NCBI RefSeq assembly: GCF_004551525.1
Contig: NZ_SATR01000022.1
Location: 1-64,000 of the forward strand
From: Vibrio ouci
GTDB taxonomy: Bacteria; Pseudomonadota; Gammaproteobacteria; Enterobacterales; Vibrionaceae
Length of the DNA stretch: 64,000 bases
Reading direction: 5' to 3'
Below, one piece after another: positions 1 through 9,643 of this stretch. The number at the start of each line of letters is the position of its first letter. The first letter of the stretch is position 1. The position numbers and the translations under genes were made by a program. The notes below the pieces were generated by a model. That model made no database searches. It saw nothing but the letters and a program-made list of their open reading frames with translations, and was not told the DNA's origin.

Positions 1-134
1 GCCAAATAACCCCTCTCTATAAAGAAAGTAATTATTTGTATTGGTCACTTCGTTTCATTGAAACCTAATTTGATACCGAAGTATCTAATTGGATTATCAT
101 CAACGAGTGCCCACACAGATTGATAGGTTTATAT

Positions 135-145
135 TGTTAAAGAGC
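135..145 (-). promoter_or_regulatory. rRNA boxA antitermination element
   Basis: The minus strand reads GCTCTTTAACA, the core of the bacterial rRNA boxA. It binds NusB/S10 and starts the antitermination complex that lets polymerase cross the rRNA genes. It lies downstream of both promoters, in the expected place. Confidence 0.85.
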
Positions 146-179
146 TTTTCGAATTGAGCCTTGCTCAAATCGGACGGCC

Positions 180-207
180 ATTTTAGCGAGTTAAAGTTTA
201 GTGTCAA
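180..207 (-). promoter_or_regulatory. rRNA operon P2-type promoter
   Basis: On the minus strand a perfect -35 (TTGACA, 202-207) and a TAAAAT -10 (180-185) are separated by 16 bp. The position, between P1 and boxA, fits the P2 promoter of a tandem rrn pair. The call is from sequence only. Confidence 0.75.
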
Positions 208-323
208 CCACTTTTTTCAAACTTATTTTCAAGCGTTTTCGCTTGGCTAAGTGACCTAGCCAACTGGGCTTTCATTCTCTTCTCAACCTAAGCTTCGAAG
301 CGTTCCCGTGTCAGCGAGGTGGC

Positions 324-385
324 ATTATAGAGATTGCGATCACATTGGCAAGCCCTTTTTGACGTTTTTTCTGACTTTTTTGTCG
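324..385 (-). promoter_or_regulatory. rRNA operon P1-type promoter with UP element
   Basis: On the minus strand TTGCCA (346-351) and TATAAT (324-329) have a 16-bp spacer, and the discriminator (GCCACCTCG) is GC-rich, the hallmark of stringently controlled rrn P1 promoters. Upstream (352-385) is a run of phased A-tracts that looks like an UP element binding the polymerase alpha subunit. Fis sites are likely further upstream, but I cannot place them. Confidence 0.8.
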
Positions 386-430
386 TTCGGACAAATTTGC
401 ATCAAAAGCATTCAAAAGAGCACGTTATTT

Positions 431-958
431 CTACAATTTTTTAAACTTATCTGCAAAAAGAGCCACTTTTTCCCAATTGGTGTATTCGACCTCCTTGGTC
501 GTATCCGTTTCCCCGCCAGTCATCGACATAATGAATTTAATCATGGTTCTATCAAACCAACTGTAACGTGGGTAATAGAGAGCACCAGCAAATACCCCGA
601 TTAACTTGGGTTGCCACGGTGACTTGTTAAGGAACGTCTTTATATAAGCACTGCCTTCAGGGGTATCTTTACCTTGTTCTTCCTTACGCGCGGTAAGATT
701 GACACAAAAGAACGCCACCTTATTACCTTCAAGCTGTGATTGGTTCTTTGCAATAAACTGGTAAAGCTTTTTATTTAGGTGACCATAGCGAATCGATGCT
801 CCTATGAGAACTTTCTCATAATCAGAGAAGTCGATATCAGTCGCTGTATGCAGATCCACTACCTCACATTCAAACTCGGTAAGTTGCTCTTCTATATAAT
901 GAAGAATTTTTTTGGTCTGCCCTTCTCGGCTAGAGTATAAAAATAGCGCTTTCGCCAC
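431..958 (-). CDS. hemG: Menaquinone-dependent protoporphyrinogen IX dehydrogenase
   Basis: It oxidises protoporphyrinogen IX to protoporphyrin IX late in haem synthesis, passing electrons to the quinone pool. The protein has 175 residues, the usual size for HemG. It is a flavodoxin-fold protein: the N-terminus has the FMN phosphate-binding loop (SSREGQT, about residues 9-15), and a second conserved stretch around residues 50-65 (GASIRYGHLNKK) is typical of HemG rather than of plain flavodoxins. The start is GTG at 958, chosen because AAGGAG lies just upstream. It follows trkH by 9 bp on the same strand, so the two are probably co-transcribed. The rRNA operon starts downstream, as in other Vibrio chromosomes. 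Confidence 0.93.
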   Translation of the reverse strand: MAKALFLYSSREGQTKKILHYIEEQLTEFECEVVDLHTATDIDFSDYEKVLIGASIRYGHLNKKLYQFIAKNQSQLEGNKVAFFCVNLTARKEEQGKDTPEGSAYIKTFLNKSPWQPKLIGVFAGALYYPRYSWFDRTMIKFIMSMTGGETDTTKEVEYTNWEKVALFADKFKKL

Positions 959-967
959 GGAATCTCC

Positions 968-2425
968 TTAGCTACGCCAAAACGTCGGCGTAAGTAAAAT
1001 TAGTAAGGTAAATATTTCTAGTCGACCAAACAGCATCGAAACAATAAGTACCCACTTGGCTTTATCATTCACATCACCAAAGTGCAGAGCAACTTCACCT
1101 AATCCGGGACCTAAGTTATTTAACGTTGCTGCGACGGCTGAAAAGGCACTTAGCTCATCCATCCCTGTAGCGATCAGTCCTAGCATACAAACAACAAAGA
1201 CTAGGGCGTAAGCAGAGAAAAACCCCCATACCGCATCTACGACGCGTTGCGACAGGGCGCTGCCACCAACCTTGATGGTATAGACCGCTCTCGGGTGAAC
1301 TAAGCGCTTCAACTCACGTACACCTTGTAATGTAAGTAGCAGGATACGAATCACCTTCATACCACCACCGGTTGAACCAGCACAACCACCGATAAACGAA
1401 GAGAACAGCAATAGCACAGGTAAAAACAAAGGCCACTCAGCAAAACCAGTGGTCGTAAAACCCGCTGTTGTTGAAATTGATACAGTTTGGAATAGCGCTT
1501 GGTCGAAAGCCTCGTAAACCGTGTCATATGAGTGGTGATTAAGAAGGATTAAGAAACAAACCACAAACAGCAGCGCTTGAATAAATACGAATGCGCGAAA
1601 CTCGGGATCTTTCCAATAGTATTTAGGATGAACACCACCAGATGCAAAAGCGGCAAAGTGAAGTGAGTAGTTACATGCTGATATCAACAAGAACACTACC
1701 GTAATCATATTAATGGCGTAACTATTAAAATAACCGATACTGGCATCATGGGTTGAAAAGCCCCCAATCGCGATAGTAGAAAAACTGTGCCCGATTGCGT
1801 CAAATGGCGACATTCCCGCTAGCCAAAAGGCCACCGCACACGCAATCGTCAAACTCAAATAGATGTACCACAGCGCTTTCGCCGTTTCAGCAATCCTTGG
1901 CGTCATCTTAGAATCTTTAACCGGACCCGGAATTTCGGCGCGATAGAGCTGCATGCCACCGATACCAAGCACAGGTAAAATAGCCACTGCAAGCACGATG
2001 ATCCCCATACCACCGAACCACTGCAGAAATTGACGATAGAATAAAATCGCCTTGGGCAGATCATCGAGCCCGACAATGACTGTCGCACCAGTTGTGGTTA
2101 ATGCAGAGAAAGATTCAAAGAAGGCATCGGTTACAGAAACGTTGGGGTTGTCTGCGATGAGAAAAGGCAAAGAGCCTGCACTGCCCAGTACGGTCCAAAA
2201 TAGCACGACAATCAAAAAGCCATCGCGCGCTTTTAATTCTTGCTTGTGTCGACGGTTGGGAAACCAGCACACTACACCACAGAAAAGTAATACGAAGAAA
2301 GTCGTAACAAAAGGTACACCAGCACCATCTCTATAGATCAGCGCCACCAATGCAGGAGCGAGCATAGAGATACTGAATAAGGCTAGTAGTAGCCCTACAA
2401 TGCGAATAATAGAACGAAACTGCAT
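968..2425 (-). CDS. trkH: Trk system potassium uptake protein TrkH
   Basis: This is the membrane-spanning K+ translocating subunit of the Trk system, which works with the NAD-binding regulator TrkA (not in this window). The protein has 485 residues, close to E. coli TrkH (483), and aligns over its full length by eye. The four selectivity-filter segments are visible: TTTGAT (110-115), TIAIGGF (217-223), TTAGFTT (319-325) and NNLGPGLG (436-443). The glycine-rich intramembrane loop that gates TrkH is at about 347-360 (GGCAGSTGGGMKVIR). The ATG has no clear Shine-Dalgarno sequence, but the N-terminus matches the family (MQFRSIIRIVGL). It lies between yigZ and hemG on the same strand. Confidence 0.95.
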   Translation of the reverse strand: MQFRSIIRIVGLLLALFSISMLAPALVALIYRDGAGVPFVTTFFVLLFCGVVCWFPNRRHKQELKARDGFLIVVLFWTVLGSAGSLPFLIADNPNVSVTDAFFESFSALTTTGATVIVGLDDLPKAILFYRQFLQWFGGMGIIVLAVAILPVLGIGGMQLYRAEIPGPVKDSKMTPRIAETAKALWYIYLSLTIACAVAFWLAGMSPFDAIGHSFSTIAIGGFSTHDASIGYFNSYAINMITVVFLLISACNYSLHFAAFASGGVHPKYYWKDPEFRAFVFIQALLFVVCFLILLNHHSYDTVYEAFDQALFQTVSISTTAGFTTTGFAEWPLFLPVLLLFSSFIGGCAGSTGGGMKVIRILLLTLQGVRELKRLVHPRAVYTIKVGGSALSQRVVDAVWGFFSAYALVFVVCMLGLIATGMDELSAFSAVAATLNNLGPGLGEVALHFGDVNDKAKWVLIVSMLFGRLEIFTLLILLTPTFWRS

Positions 2426-2470
2426 GAATAGATGATGTGTGAAGCGTAGCTTCCGACTTCCTGATTATCT

Positions 2471-3094
2471 TTATTTTTTATCCAAAGCGGTAATATTTAC
2501 CTTGGCGCCACTTTTATTGATGATTGTCTGAGAAAAGTCACTCACTTGACGTATTTCTATTTCAACCACCATTTTTACCAGTTCACTATATTCAGCACTG
2601 ACTTCTACAGCACCAAATTGCGGGCATAGGGACTGAACAATAGGCATAAACCCATAGTCTAACTCCAGTAGTAGATTTGTGGTTATTTTTTTCTCAATAG
2701 TTTGAAGCGTCTTTAATGCTTGCTGTACGCCACCACCATATGCTTTAACTAAACCGCCTGTTCCAAGCTTAATTCCACCGGAGTAACGGGTTACCACTGC
2801 CGTGATCTCACCGACCCCCGAGCCAGAAAGCTGTGCCAAAATAGGCTTTCCAGCAGTGCCTGAAGGCTCACCATCATCACTGAATCCCCATTTCATTGAA
2901 TCTTCAGGTCGGCCAGCGACAAAACCCCAACAGTTATGCCTTGCATCGGAATGTTTGGTTTTAATTTCGTCTATAAACGCTTTTGCTGCCTCAATAGAAG
3001 GGGTATGAGCAAGGTAAGTAATAAAGAGGCTTTTCTTTATCTCTTCATCAAATTGAGTCGGTAAAGCTGGAACCAAATAGGGCTGGTCATTCAT
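2471..3094 (-). CDS. yigZ: YigZ/IMPACT family protein
   Basis: The protein has 207 residues and belongs to the YigZ/IMPACT (UPF0029) family. The N-terminal IMPACT domain (about 15-125) carries the family signature DDGEPSGTAGKPIL near residues 74-87 and a following GGIKLGTGGL stretch (about 106-115). The C-terminal part (about 135-200) fits the ferredoxin-like RNA-binding DUF1949 domain. The eukaryotic relative IMPACT affects translation control; the bacterial function is not firmly known, so I assign none. It heads the yigZ-trkH-hemG run with a 45-bp gap to trkH, and is divergent from fadB. Confidence 0.88.
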   Translation of the reverse strand: MNDQPYLVPALPTQFDEEIKKSLFITYLAHTPSIEAAKAFIDEIKTKHSDARHNCWGFVAGRPEDSMKWGFSDDGEPSGTAGKPILAQLSGSGVGEITAVVTRYSGGIKLGTGGLVKAYGGGVQQALKTLQTIEKKITTNLLLELDYGFMPIVQSLCPQFGAVEVSAEYSELVKMVVEIEIRQVSDFSQTIINKSGAKVNITALDKK

Positions 3095-3236
3095 GGTGTT
3101 AGTTCATTTATCGCAATGCTTGCAGTGTAGCATGAGAGTGATTTCTGCGTCGCCTAAGATCTGTCCAAGCGCACAATGTTAAACAGTTGTTTAAAAAATG
3201 TATTGAATTTAACCACCAGCAAGTCCACACTGAAAC

Positions 3237-3253
3237 GACTGGTCAAACCAGAA
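3237..3253. promoter_or_regulatory. Probable FadR operator upstream of fadBA
   Basis: The 17-bp near-palindrome GACTGGTCAAACCAGAA closely matches the FadR consensus (built on CTGGTC-N-GACCAG). FadR represses beta-oxidation genes until long-chain acyl-CoA releases it. It sits 110 bp before the fadB ATG, a reasonable operator position. Binding is inferred from the motif and the adjacent fad operon. Confidence 0.75.
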
Positions 3254-3362
3254 TAAAAATAATACCACTTTCCTAGATAGACGCGAGCCTCTCCATGTTG
3301 AGAAAAACACACCGCTCGCCGCTATACACACAATCAAAGATTGTATGTCACGGAGATAGACA

Positions 3363-5534
3363 ATGATTTACCAAGCCGAAACCCTACAGGTAAAGGAATT
3401 ACAAGATGGCATTGCTGAGCTCAGCTTCTGCGCTCCTCAATCAGTCAATAAGCTCAACTTAGCGACACTAGAGTCTCTTGATAAAGCTCTAGATGCACTA
3501 AGTAACCACTCATCACTAAAGGGGCTATTGTTAACCTCGGATAAAGATGCCTTCATTGTAGGTGCAGATATTACCGAGTTTCTTGGCCTTTTTGCTAAGC
3601 AAGAATCAGAGCTGGATGAATGGCTAAGATTTGCTAATAGCATCTTCAATAAACTAGAAGACTTACCCGTACCCACTATTTCGGTCCTAAAAGGCCATAC
3701 ATTGGGCGGGGGTTGTGAGTGTGTACTTGCTACCGACATGCGTATTGGTGATAAAACCACCAGCATTGGCCTACCTGAAACAAAACTCGGCATTATGCCC
3801 GGCTTTGGCGGTTGTGTTCGCCTACCTCGTGTTATTGGCGCTGATAGCGCTATGGAGATCATCACTCAGGGTAAAGCTTGCCGCGCAGATGAAGCTCTCA
3901 AGATTGGTTTACTCGACGCAATCGTCGACACCGCAGTATTAAAAGAGTCGGCGATCCAAACGCTTAACCAGGCGATTAACGAAAATCTGGACTGGAAAGG
4001 TCGTCGCAAGCAGAAAACCTCAGCCCTATCGTTGAGCAAACTTGAGTCGATGATGAGCTTCACGATGGCGAAAGGTCTCGTGGCACAAAAAGCAGGGCCT
4101 CATTACCCAGCACCGATGACAGCCGTTATTACCATTGAAGAAGGCGCGCGCTTTGCTCGTAATGAAGCGCTTGATATTGAGCGTAAACACTTCGTCAAGC
4201 TAGCGAAATCTGAAGAAGCTAAATCTTTAGTTGGCTTATTCCTAAACGACCAATACATCAAAGGCATTGCTAAGAAAGCCGCGAAATCGGCAAGCAAAGA
4301 GACTCAACGTGCAGCTGTGCTTGGTGCGGGTATTATGGGTGGCGGCATCGCTTACCAATCAGCGCTAAAAGGCGTACCTGTGCTGATGAAAGATATCGCG
4401 CAGCCATCACTTGATCTCGGTATGACTGAAGCGTCAAAGCTGTTAAATAAACGCCTATCTCGCGGTCGTATCGACGGTTTTAAGATGGCAGGTATTCTTG
4501 CATCGATTACACCAAGCCTTCACTACGCGGGAATTGAGCAGTCAGATGTAATTGTCGAAGCGGTGGTCGAAAATCCAAAGGTCAAAGCTGCTGTTTTGAG
4601 CGAAGTTGAAACACACGTTGACCAAGACACCGTTATCACGTCAAACACCTCGACGATTCCAATTAATCTACTGGCGAAATCACTCAAACGCCCAGAAAAC
4701 TTCTGTGGTATGCACTTCTTCAACCCGGTACACCGCATGCCATTGGTGGAGATCATCCGTGGTGAGCACACCTCTGATGAGACTATCAACCGCGTAGTTG
4801 CTTATGCCGCTAAAATGGGCAAATCCCCTATTGTTGTTAATGACTGCCCAGGCTTCTTTGTTAACCGCGTACTGTTCCCATACTTTGGCGGTTTCAGCAA
4901 ACTACTCAGTGACGGTGCTGACTTTACTAAGATTGATAAGGTTATGGAGCGCCAGTTCGGTTGGCCAATGGGCCCTGCCTACTTACTTGATGTGGTCGGG
5001 ATTGATACTGCTCACCACGCGCAAGCTGTCATGGCGCAAGGTTTCCCTGAGCGAATGGGTAAACAAGACAAAGACGCGATTGATGCACTGTTTGAAGCCG
5101 ACAAATACGGTCAGAAAAATGGTAGAGGTTTCTACAGCTACAGCGTCGACAAACGCGGTAAGCCGAAGAAAAGCTTCGATGACAACATCCTACCTGTACT
5201 AGCCAACGTATGCGATGAGAGACAAGCGTTTGATGACCAGACCATCATTGAGCGTATGATGGTACCAATGATCAATGAGGTCGTGTTGTGTCTACAAGAA
5301 GAGATCATTGCTTCGCCTCAAGAGGCGGACATGGCGCTAGTTTACGGTCTAGGCTTCCCTCCTTTCCGTGGTGGTGTATTCCGCTACCTAGATAGCATCG
5401 GTATTGCTAACTTTGTTGAGATAACGAAGAAATATACTGATTTAGGTGCGATGTACCAAGCACCACAAATGCTGATTGATATGGCGGCTAAAGGCGAAAG
5501 CTTCTACGGCACACAACAGCAAGGTTCTATCTAA
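3363..5534 (+). CDS. fadB: Fatty acid oxidation complex alpha subunit FadB
   Basis: This is the multifunctional alpha subunit of the beta-oxidation complex: enoyl-CoA hydratase/isomerase at the N-terminus and L-3-hydroxyacyl-CoA dehydrogenase at the C-terminus. It has 723 residues, within the family norm. The hydratase oxyanion-hole segment [12 protein letters not shown] carries Glu119, and [14 protein letters not shown] carries Glu139; these are the two catalytic acids known in E. coli FadB. A Rossmann NAD motif ([12 protein letters not shown]) begins near residue 319, and the dehydrogenase signature [14 protein letters not shown] lies near 450. The start is ATG with GGAG 8 bp upstream. It is followed 15 bp later by fadA, forming an alpha2-beta2 complex operon. 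Confidence 0.97.
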   Translation: MIYQAETLQVKELQDGIAELSFCAPQSVNKLNLATLESLDKALDALSNHSSLKGLLLTSDKDAFIVGADITEFLGLFAKQESELDEWLRFANSIFNKLEDLPVPTISVLKGHTLGGGCECVLATDMRIGDKTTSIGLPETKLGIMPGFGGCVRLPRVIGADSAMEIITQGKACRADEALKIGLLDAIVDTAVLKESAIQTLNQAINENLDWKGRRKQKTSALSLSKLESMMSFTMAKGLVAQKAGPHYPAPMTAVITIEEGARFARNEALDIERKHFVKLAKSEEAKSLVGLFLNDQYIKGIAKKAAKSASKETQRAAVLGAGIMGGGIAYQSALKGVPVLMKDIAQPSLDLGMTEASKLLNKRLSRGRIDGFKMAGILASITPSLHYAGIEQSDVIVEAVVENPKVKAAVLSEVETHVDQDTVITSNTSTIPINLLAKSLKRPENFCGMHFFNPVHRMPLVEIIRGEHTSDETINRVVAYAAKMGKSPIVVNDCPGFFVNRVLFPYFGGFSKLLSDGADFTKIDKVMERQFGWPMGPAYLLDVVGIDTAHHAQAVMAQGFPERMGKQDKDAIDALFEADKYGQKNGRGFYSYSVDKRGKPKKSFDDNILPVLANVCDERQAFDDQTIIERMMVPMINEVVLCLQEEIIASPQEADMALVYGLGFPPFRGGVFRYLDSIGIANFVEITKKYTDLGAMYQAPQMLIDMAAKGESFYGTQQQGSI

Positions 5535-6725
<1,191 letters not shown>

Positions 6726-6738
6726 GTTGAACATCATA

Positions 6739-6770
6739 ATAAAATGCCCGCTTTGAAGCGGGCATTTTTT
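6739..6770. terminator. Bidirectional terminator between fadA and the cyclase gene
   Basis: A perfect stem (AAAATGCCCGCTT/AAGCGGGCATTTT) with a 3-nt loop is followed by T residues on the plus strand, and by A-to-T reading on the minus strand. It sits between convergent genes and can serve both. Confidence 0.9.
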
Positions 6771-8454
6771 ATTGATTACTAGAAAGCTTATCTTCTAGGT
6801 CGATAACATCGGCATTGGGTGATTTATTATGGCTATATTGCTCATAATTGACCACTCGGCTTCGGCCAGTATCTTTGGCCATATATAAGGCCTGATCGGC
6901 CATTTTTACCAAGGCTTCTGCATCAGTGGCTGGAGATGGATAGGTTGCGACACCGATAGAGACACCAAGTTGACCCAAGGACAGCCCTTTATGCTCTAGA
7001 TGCATTGTACGGACCGATTCACAAATCACCTCAGCAAACTCTGTGGCTTGCTCCATGGTGAATTGAGGTAATAGCACGGCTAACTCTTCTCCACCTAATC
7101 GACAGGCAATTTCATCATCACCGACACTATGTTTAAGCAAGGCGCTAACTTCCTTGAGAACAAAGTCACCCGCATCATGACCAAAGTTATCGTTGAAACG
7201 TTTGAAATGATCCAAATCTAACATCAACAGAGAAAGAGGTTGCTCTGTTGTTGCTGAGTTCATCGAATGCTCTTCCAATTTTTGCTCGAAGAATCGACGG
7301 TTAAACAGCCCAGTTAAAGGATCGCTTAATGCTTGAGAACGTAATTTCTCTTGCAAGCTTAAGTTCGCCAATGCAAGACCGAGATGCTCAGAAACACTAA
7401 AGGCCAACTGCTCGGTGATTGGGTCAATGGGAATATCCCCTTGGCCAAAATAGAGGTGCATAATGCCGATAGTATTGCCATGTGCGGTCAAAGGGATACA
7501 CAGCGTTTGGTTATGTTCGATATCCTGCATATGCGCGCAACTCAGGGTATGGAAATCGTCATTAGACAGATGAACCCGACCTTTGCGCAGTGACCAGCAT
7601 TCATCGGGCGCAAAGCTTGAGCTACCCGGCCAATGGCCGCCCCAATCCAGTTGGGTCAAAAGCTGGTTGCGAGACGAGCGCATCAAAGAGACGCTGCCAT
7701 TCACATTACCTAAGATTCTCGGCAGAATGTCGGAGACAATTTTCTGCGCTTCAACCAAATTATTACAAGCCGCCAACATGTTGGCTAAGCGGTGCATTAA
7801 TTCAATTTCGTTGGTACGTTGACGAATTCGCTCATCTTGCTTCTTCTGCTCTTCTTCAACTTTAAGACTTATCTGGCGATTACTGAAATAGGAAGTGCCG
7901 ATCAAGAAGCTCAAACTAAGCAGGGCCATACCAATAAGAATGCCCATCAGTTGGAAGTTCATTTGCTTGAGTTGATACATTGGCGACGAGATTACAACGA
8001 TATAGTCTGTACCGTTAACATGCTCTTTAGCGGAGTTATAAATCCTATCTGTCGAAGTCACGGTACTAAAGCGCACATCGCTGCCCAGCCCGCTCTCTAT
8101 CGCTTGAATAACTTCTGGTCGGCTACCGTGATTTTCAATATTGACCAGCGCTGAATCAGATAAGTCAGTATCACCAATAACAGTGCCATCAGTCGCTATG
8201 ACTTGGATACGTAAGTTAGGACTCGCTTGCGTCAAATCACCAATATAATCATCGATATCCAGCTGCGCGGTAAATAGCTCACTGTCTTCTCTGAACTCAT
8301 GCAATACATCAGACATCAGCGACGTTAAGCGATCACTCTCATTTTCAACCACCAGCTTTTCTAGGGTGACATAAAAGCCGTACAACCCCAGCAGCATAGA
8401 TATCGACAGAATTACAATTGGCAGTATTTGCCACTTTGTATCGACTATTCTCAC
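6769..8454 (-). CDS. Membrane-bound diguanylate cyclase (periplasmic sensor-GAF-GGDEF)
   Basis: This 561-residue protein probably makes cyclic di-GMP from GTP. It has a transmembrane helix at about 11-31, a periplasmic region to about 165 that resembles a small Cache-like sensor (VIATDGTVIGDTD at 85-97), a second helix at about 168-190, and a charged coiled-coil linker (195-225). A GAF-like domain (about 225-365) and a C-terminal GGDEF domain (about 375-540) follow. The catalytic motif is GGEEL (454-458), a competent variant, and DPLTGLFNRR (378-387) opens the domain. The inhibitory RxxD I-site expected just before it is absent (GDDEIACRLGGEE), so feedback inhibition may be lost. The ligand is unknown. 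It is a single gene, convergent with fadBA. Confidence 0.9.
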   Translation of the reverse strand: MRIVDTKWQILPIVILSISMLLGLYGFYVTLEKLVVENESDRLTSLMSDVLHEFREDSELFTAQLDIDDYIGDLTQASPNLRIQVIATDGTVIGDTDLSDSALVNIENHGSRPEVIQAIESGLGSDVRFSTVTSTDRIYNSAKEHVNGTDYIVVISSPMYQLKQMNFQLMGILIGMALLSLSFLIGTSYFSNRQISLKVEEEQKKQDERIRQRTNEIELMHRLANMLAACNNLVEAQKIVSDILPRILGNVNGSVSLMRSSRNQLLTQLDWGGHWPGSSSFAPDECWSLRKGRVHLSNDDFHTLSCAHMQDIEHNQTLCIPLTAHGNTIGIMHLYFGQGDIPIDPITEQLAFSVSEHLGLALANLSLQEKLRSQALSDPLTGLFNRRFFEQKLEEHSMNSATTEQPLSLLMLDLDHFKRFNDNFGHDAGDFVLKEVSALLKHSVGDDEIACRLGGEELAVLLPQFTMEQATEFAEVICESVRTMHLEHKGLSLGQLGVSIGVATYPSPATDAEALVKMADQALYMAKDTGRSRVVNYEQYSHNKSPNADVIDLEDKLSSNQ

Positions 8455-8535
8455 AACTCACCCGCAACTTTACAGAACAACGGGTTGAATATAACAATAA
8501 CTATACAAAACTCAATTACGAGTTAATTATTTTTG

Positions 8536-8583
8536 TTAGACCTTGCCTCACCGTCACATTGAGAGCCTAACTCCAAGGTCTAA
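8536..8583 (-). other. Long-stem inverted repeat just after punR
   Basis: TTAGACCTTG (8536-8545) and CAAGGTCTAA (8574-8583) are perfect 10-bp complements, with a 28-nt loop that itself has a CTCA/TGAG stem. It begins 2 nt after the punR stop codon, so in the punR transcript it is a 3' structure. It lacks a clear U-tract, so it is not a textbook terminator. Confidence 0.6.
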
Positions 8584-8585
8584 AG

Positions 8586-9491
8586 CTATCGCGCTTGGAT
8601 CCAGTCTTGATGTAATTGGTCACTGGAGCCTAAGTAGTTGACCATCCACTCAATCATTTTGTGGTTATCATCTTTACGCCACACCAAACAGCACTGGCTA
8701 AGAGGCTTATCTTCTGGCAACACTTTTTCAACCAATACACCTTCAGTAATCAGCGGCTGAGCGATATGCCGAGGCATGTAGCCCACGCCAATACCATTTT
8801 TTAAACACTCAATTGCGCTGTACCAATTGGGGAGTAATAACCTTCTCTGTTTGGCGTAATGACCTGTATGTCGTTTGGGCAACACACTTGAAGTGTCATC
8901 TAAACAAATCGCAGGGAACTGACTAACATAAGCCTCATTTAAATGCTGTTGCCGAACACATGGGTGAGCGGGTGACATGATGAAGGCCCAATCCAGTACG
9001 CCCATATCTCTCACTTCAAAGTCACCACCAATAGGAATAGCAGAAGTCGCACCAATCACGATGTCAGCTCGTTCTTGGGCAATGGCTTCCCATGAACCGT
9101 TAAACACCTCCATATTGATCTGTAGCTCTGCAAATTCAAATTGTTGGTAAAAGCTCTCGACCATAGGTTTAAGCTTGTCGAGCTTAACCACATTGTCGAG
9201 GGTCAGCTTTAACGTCGACTGCCAGCCATGCGCGACGCGGCGAGTTTGTGACTTTAGATCTTCCATTTGTCGCAGTAGCATCCGCGCTTCGGCAATAAAC
9301 AGCTCTCCAGCAGGTGTGAGCTCTACCTTACGCGGCAAACGACGGAACAAAACCACATCAAGTTCCTGCTCGACCTGCCTAACCCCATAGCTGATCGCAG
9401 AAGGCACCTTATGCAATACATCGGCAGCTGCGGTAAAGCTGCCTAACCGAGCGACAGTATCAAGCATCTCTAGAGAAGATTTAGAAAACAT
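8586..9491 (-). CDS. punR: LysR-type regulator PunR (purine transporter activator)
   Basis: This 301-residue LysR-type regulator has an N-terminal winged helix-turn-helix (about 1-60; TAAADVLHKVPSAISYGVRQVEQEL) and a periplasmic-binding-protein-like effector domain. It resembles E. coli PunR (YdhB) along its length, including the VPSA(I/V)SY recognition helix, the EVFNGSWEAI segment and IGATSAIPIGG. PunR activates the purine nucleoside importer gene punC in E. coli; the divergent neighbour here is a PunC homologue, so the pair is conserved. The effector is expected to be a purine nucleoside or base, which the sequence does not show. Confidence 0.88.
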   Translation of the reverse strand: MFSKSSLEMLDTVARLGSFTAAADVLHKVPSAISYGVRQVEQELDVVLFRRLPRKVELTPAGELFIAEARMLLRQMEDLKSQTRRVAHGWQSTLKLTLDNVVKLDKLKPMVESFYQQFEFAELQINMEVFNGSWEAIAQERADIVIGATSAIPIGGDFEVRDMGVLDWAFIMSPAHPCVRQQHLNEAYVSQFPAICLDDTSSVLPKRHTGHYAKQRRLLLPNWYSAIECLKNGIGVGYMPRHIAQPLITEGVLVEKVLPEDKPLSQCCLVWRKDDNHKMIEWMVNYLGSSDQLHQDWIQAR

Positions 9492-9541
9492 TTTATATCC
9501 ATCAAAAAATTTGATTAATAACCAACAATTTTAGCGTTTCT

Positions 9542-9567
9542 CATTCTAGGAATCGAAAAATAGAATG
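9542..9567. promoter_or_regulatory. Inverted repeat in the punR-punC intergenic region (candidate PunR operator)
   Basis: CATTCTA (9542-9548) and TAGAATG (9561-9567) are perfect inverted arms around 12 bp. The element lies between the divergent starts, 50 bp from punR and 76 bp from punC, where LysR-type regulators bind. No PunR consensus is known to me, so the assignment is inference from position and symmetry. Confidence 0.5.
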
Positions 9568-9643
9568 GCAAGGCAAATAAATCAGGGTCAAAACAAAACT
9601 GATACTGAGTAATTACTGATTAAATAATTTGATTGGAAAGATC

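Larger units (their letters stand above)
1..317 (-). other. rRNA operon leader (16S gene just left of window)
   Basis: This is the transcribed leader of an rRNA operon read on the minus strand. It runs from the P1 promoter to the window edge, where 16S rRNA should begin a short distance further left. The identification rests on the promoter pair, a boxA antitermination element and the Vibrio-type pre-16S leader on the minus strand. Short hairpins such as the CAAGCG/CGCTTG stem at 230-245 are present. No 16S sequence itself is inside the window, so the rRNA gene is inferred, not seen. Confidence 0.8.

Noticed and set aside
308-604. Plus-strand open frame through the rRNA promoter and hemG end
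   Set aside because: It runs through rRNA promoter elements and overlaps hemG antisense; no ribosome site.
3437-3865. Minus-strand open frame of 142 codons opposite fadB
   Set aside because: It mirrors the catalytic domain of FadB, has Ser/Arg-rich shadow composition and no independent signals.
8536-8583. Integron attC site
   Set aside because: The GTTAGAC-like end suggested one, but the two ends are in the wrong relative orientation and the far end lacks the RYYYAAC core; no integrase or cassette is near.
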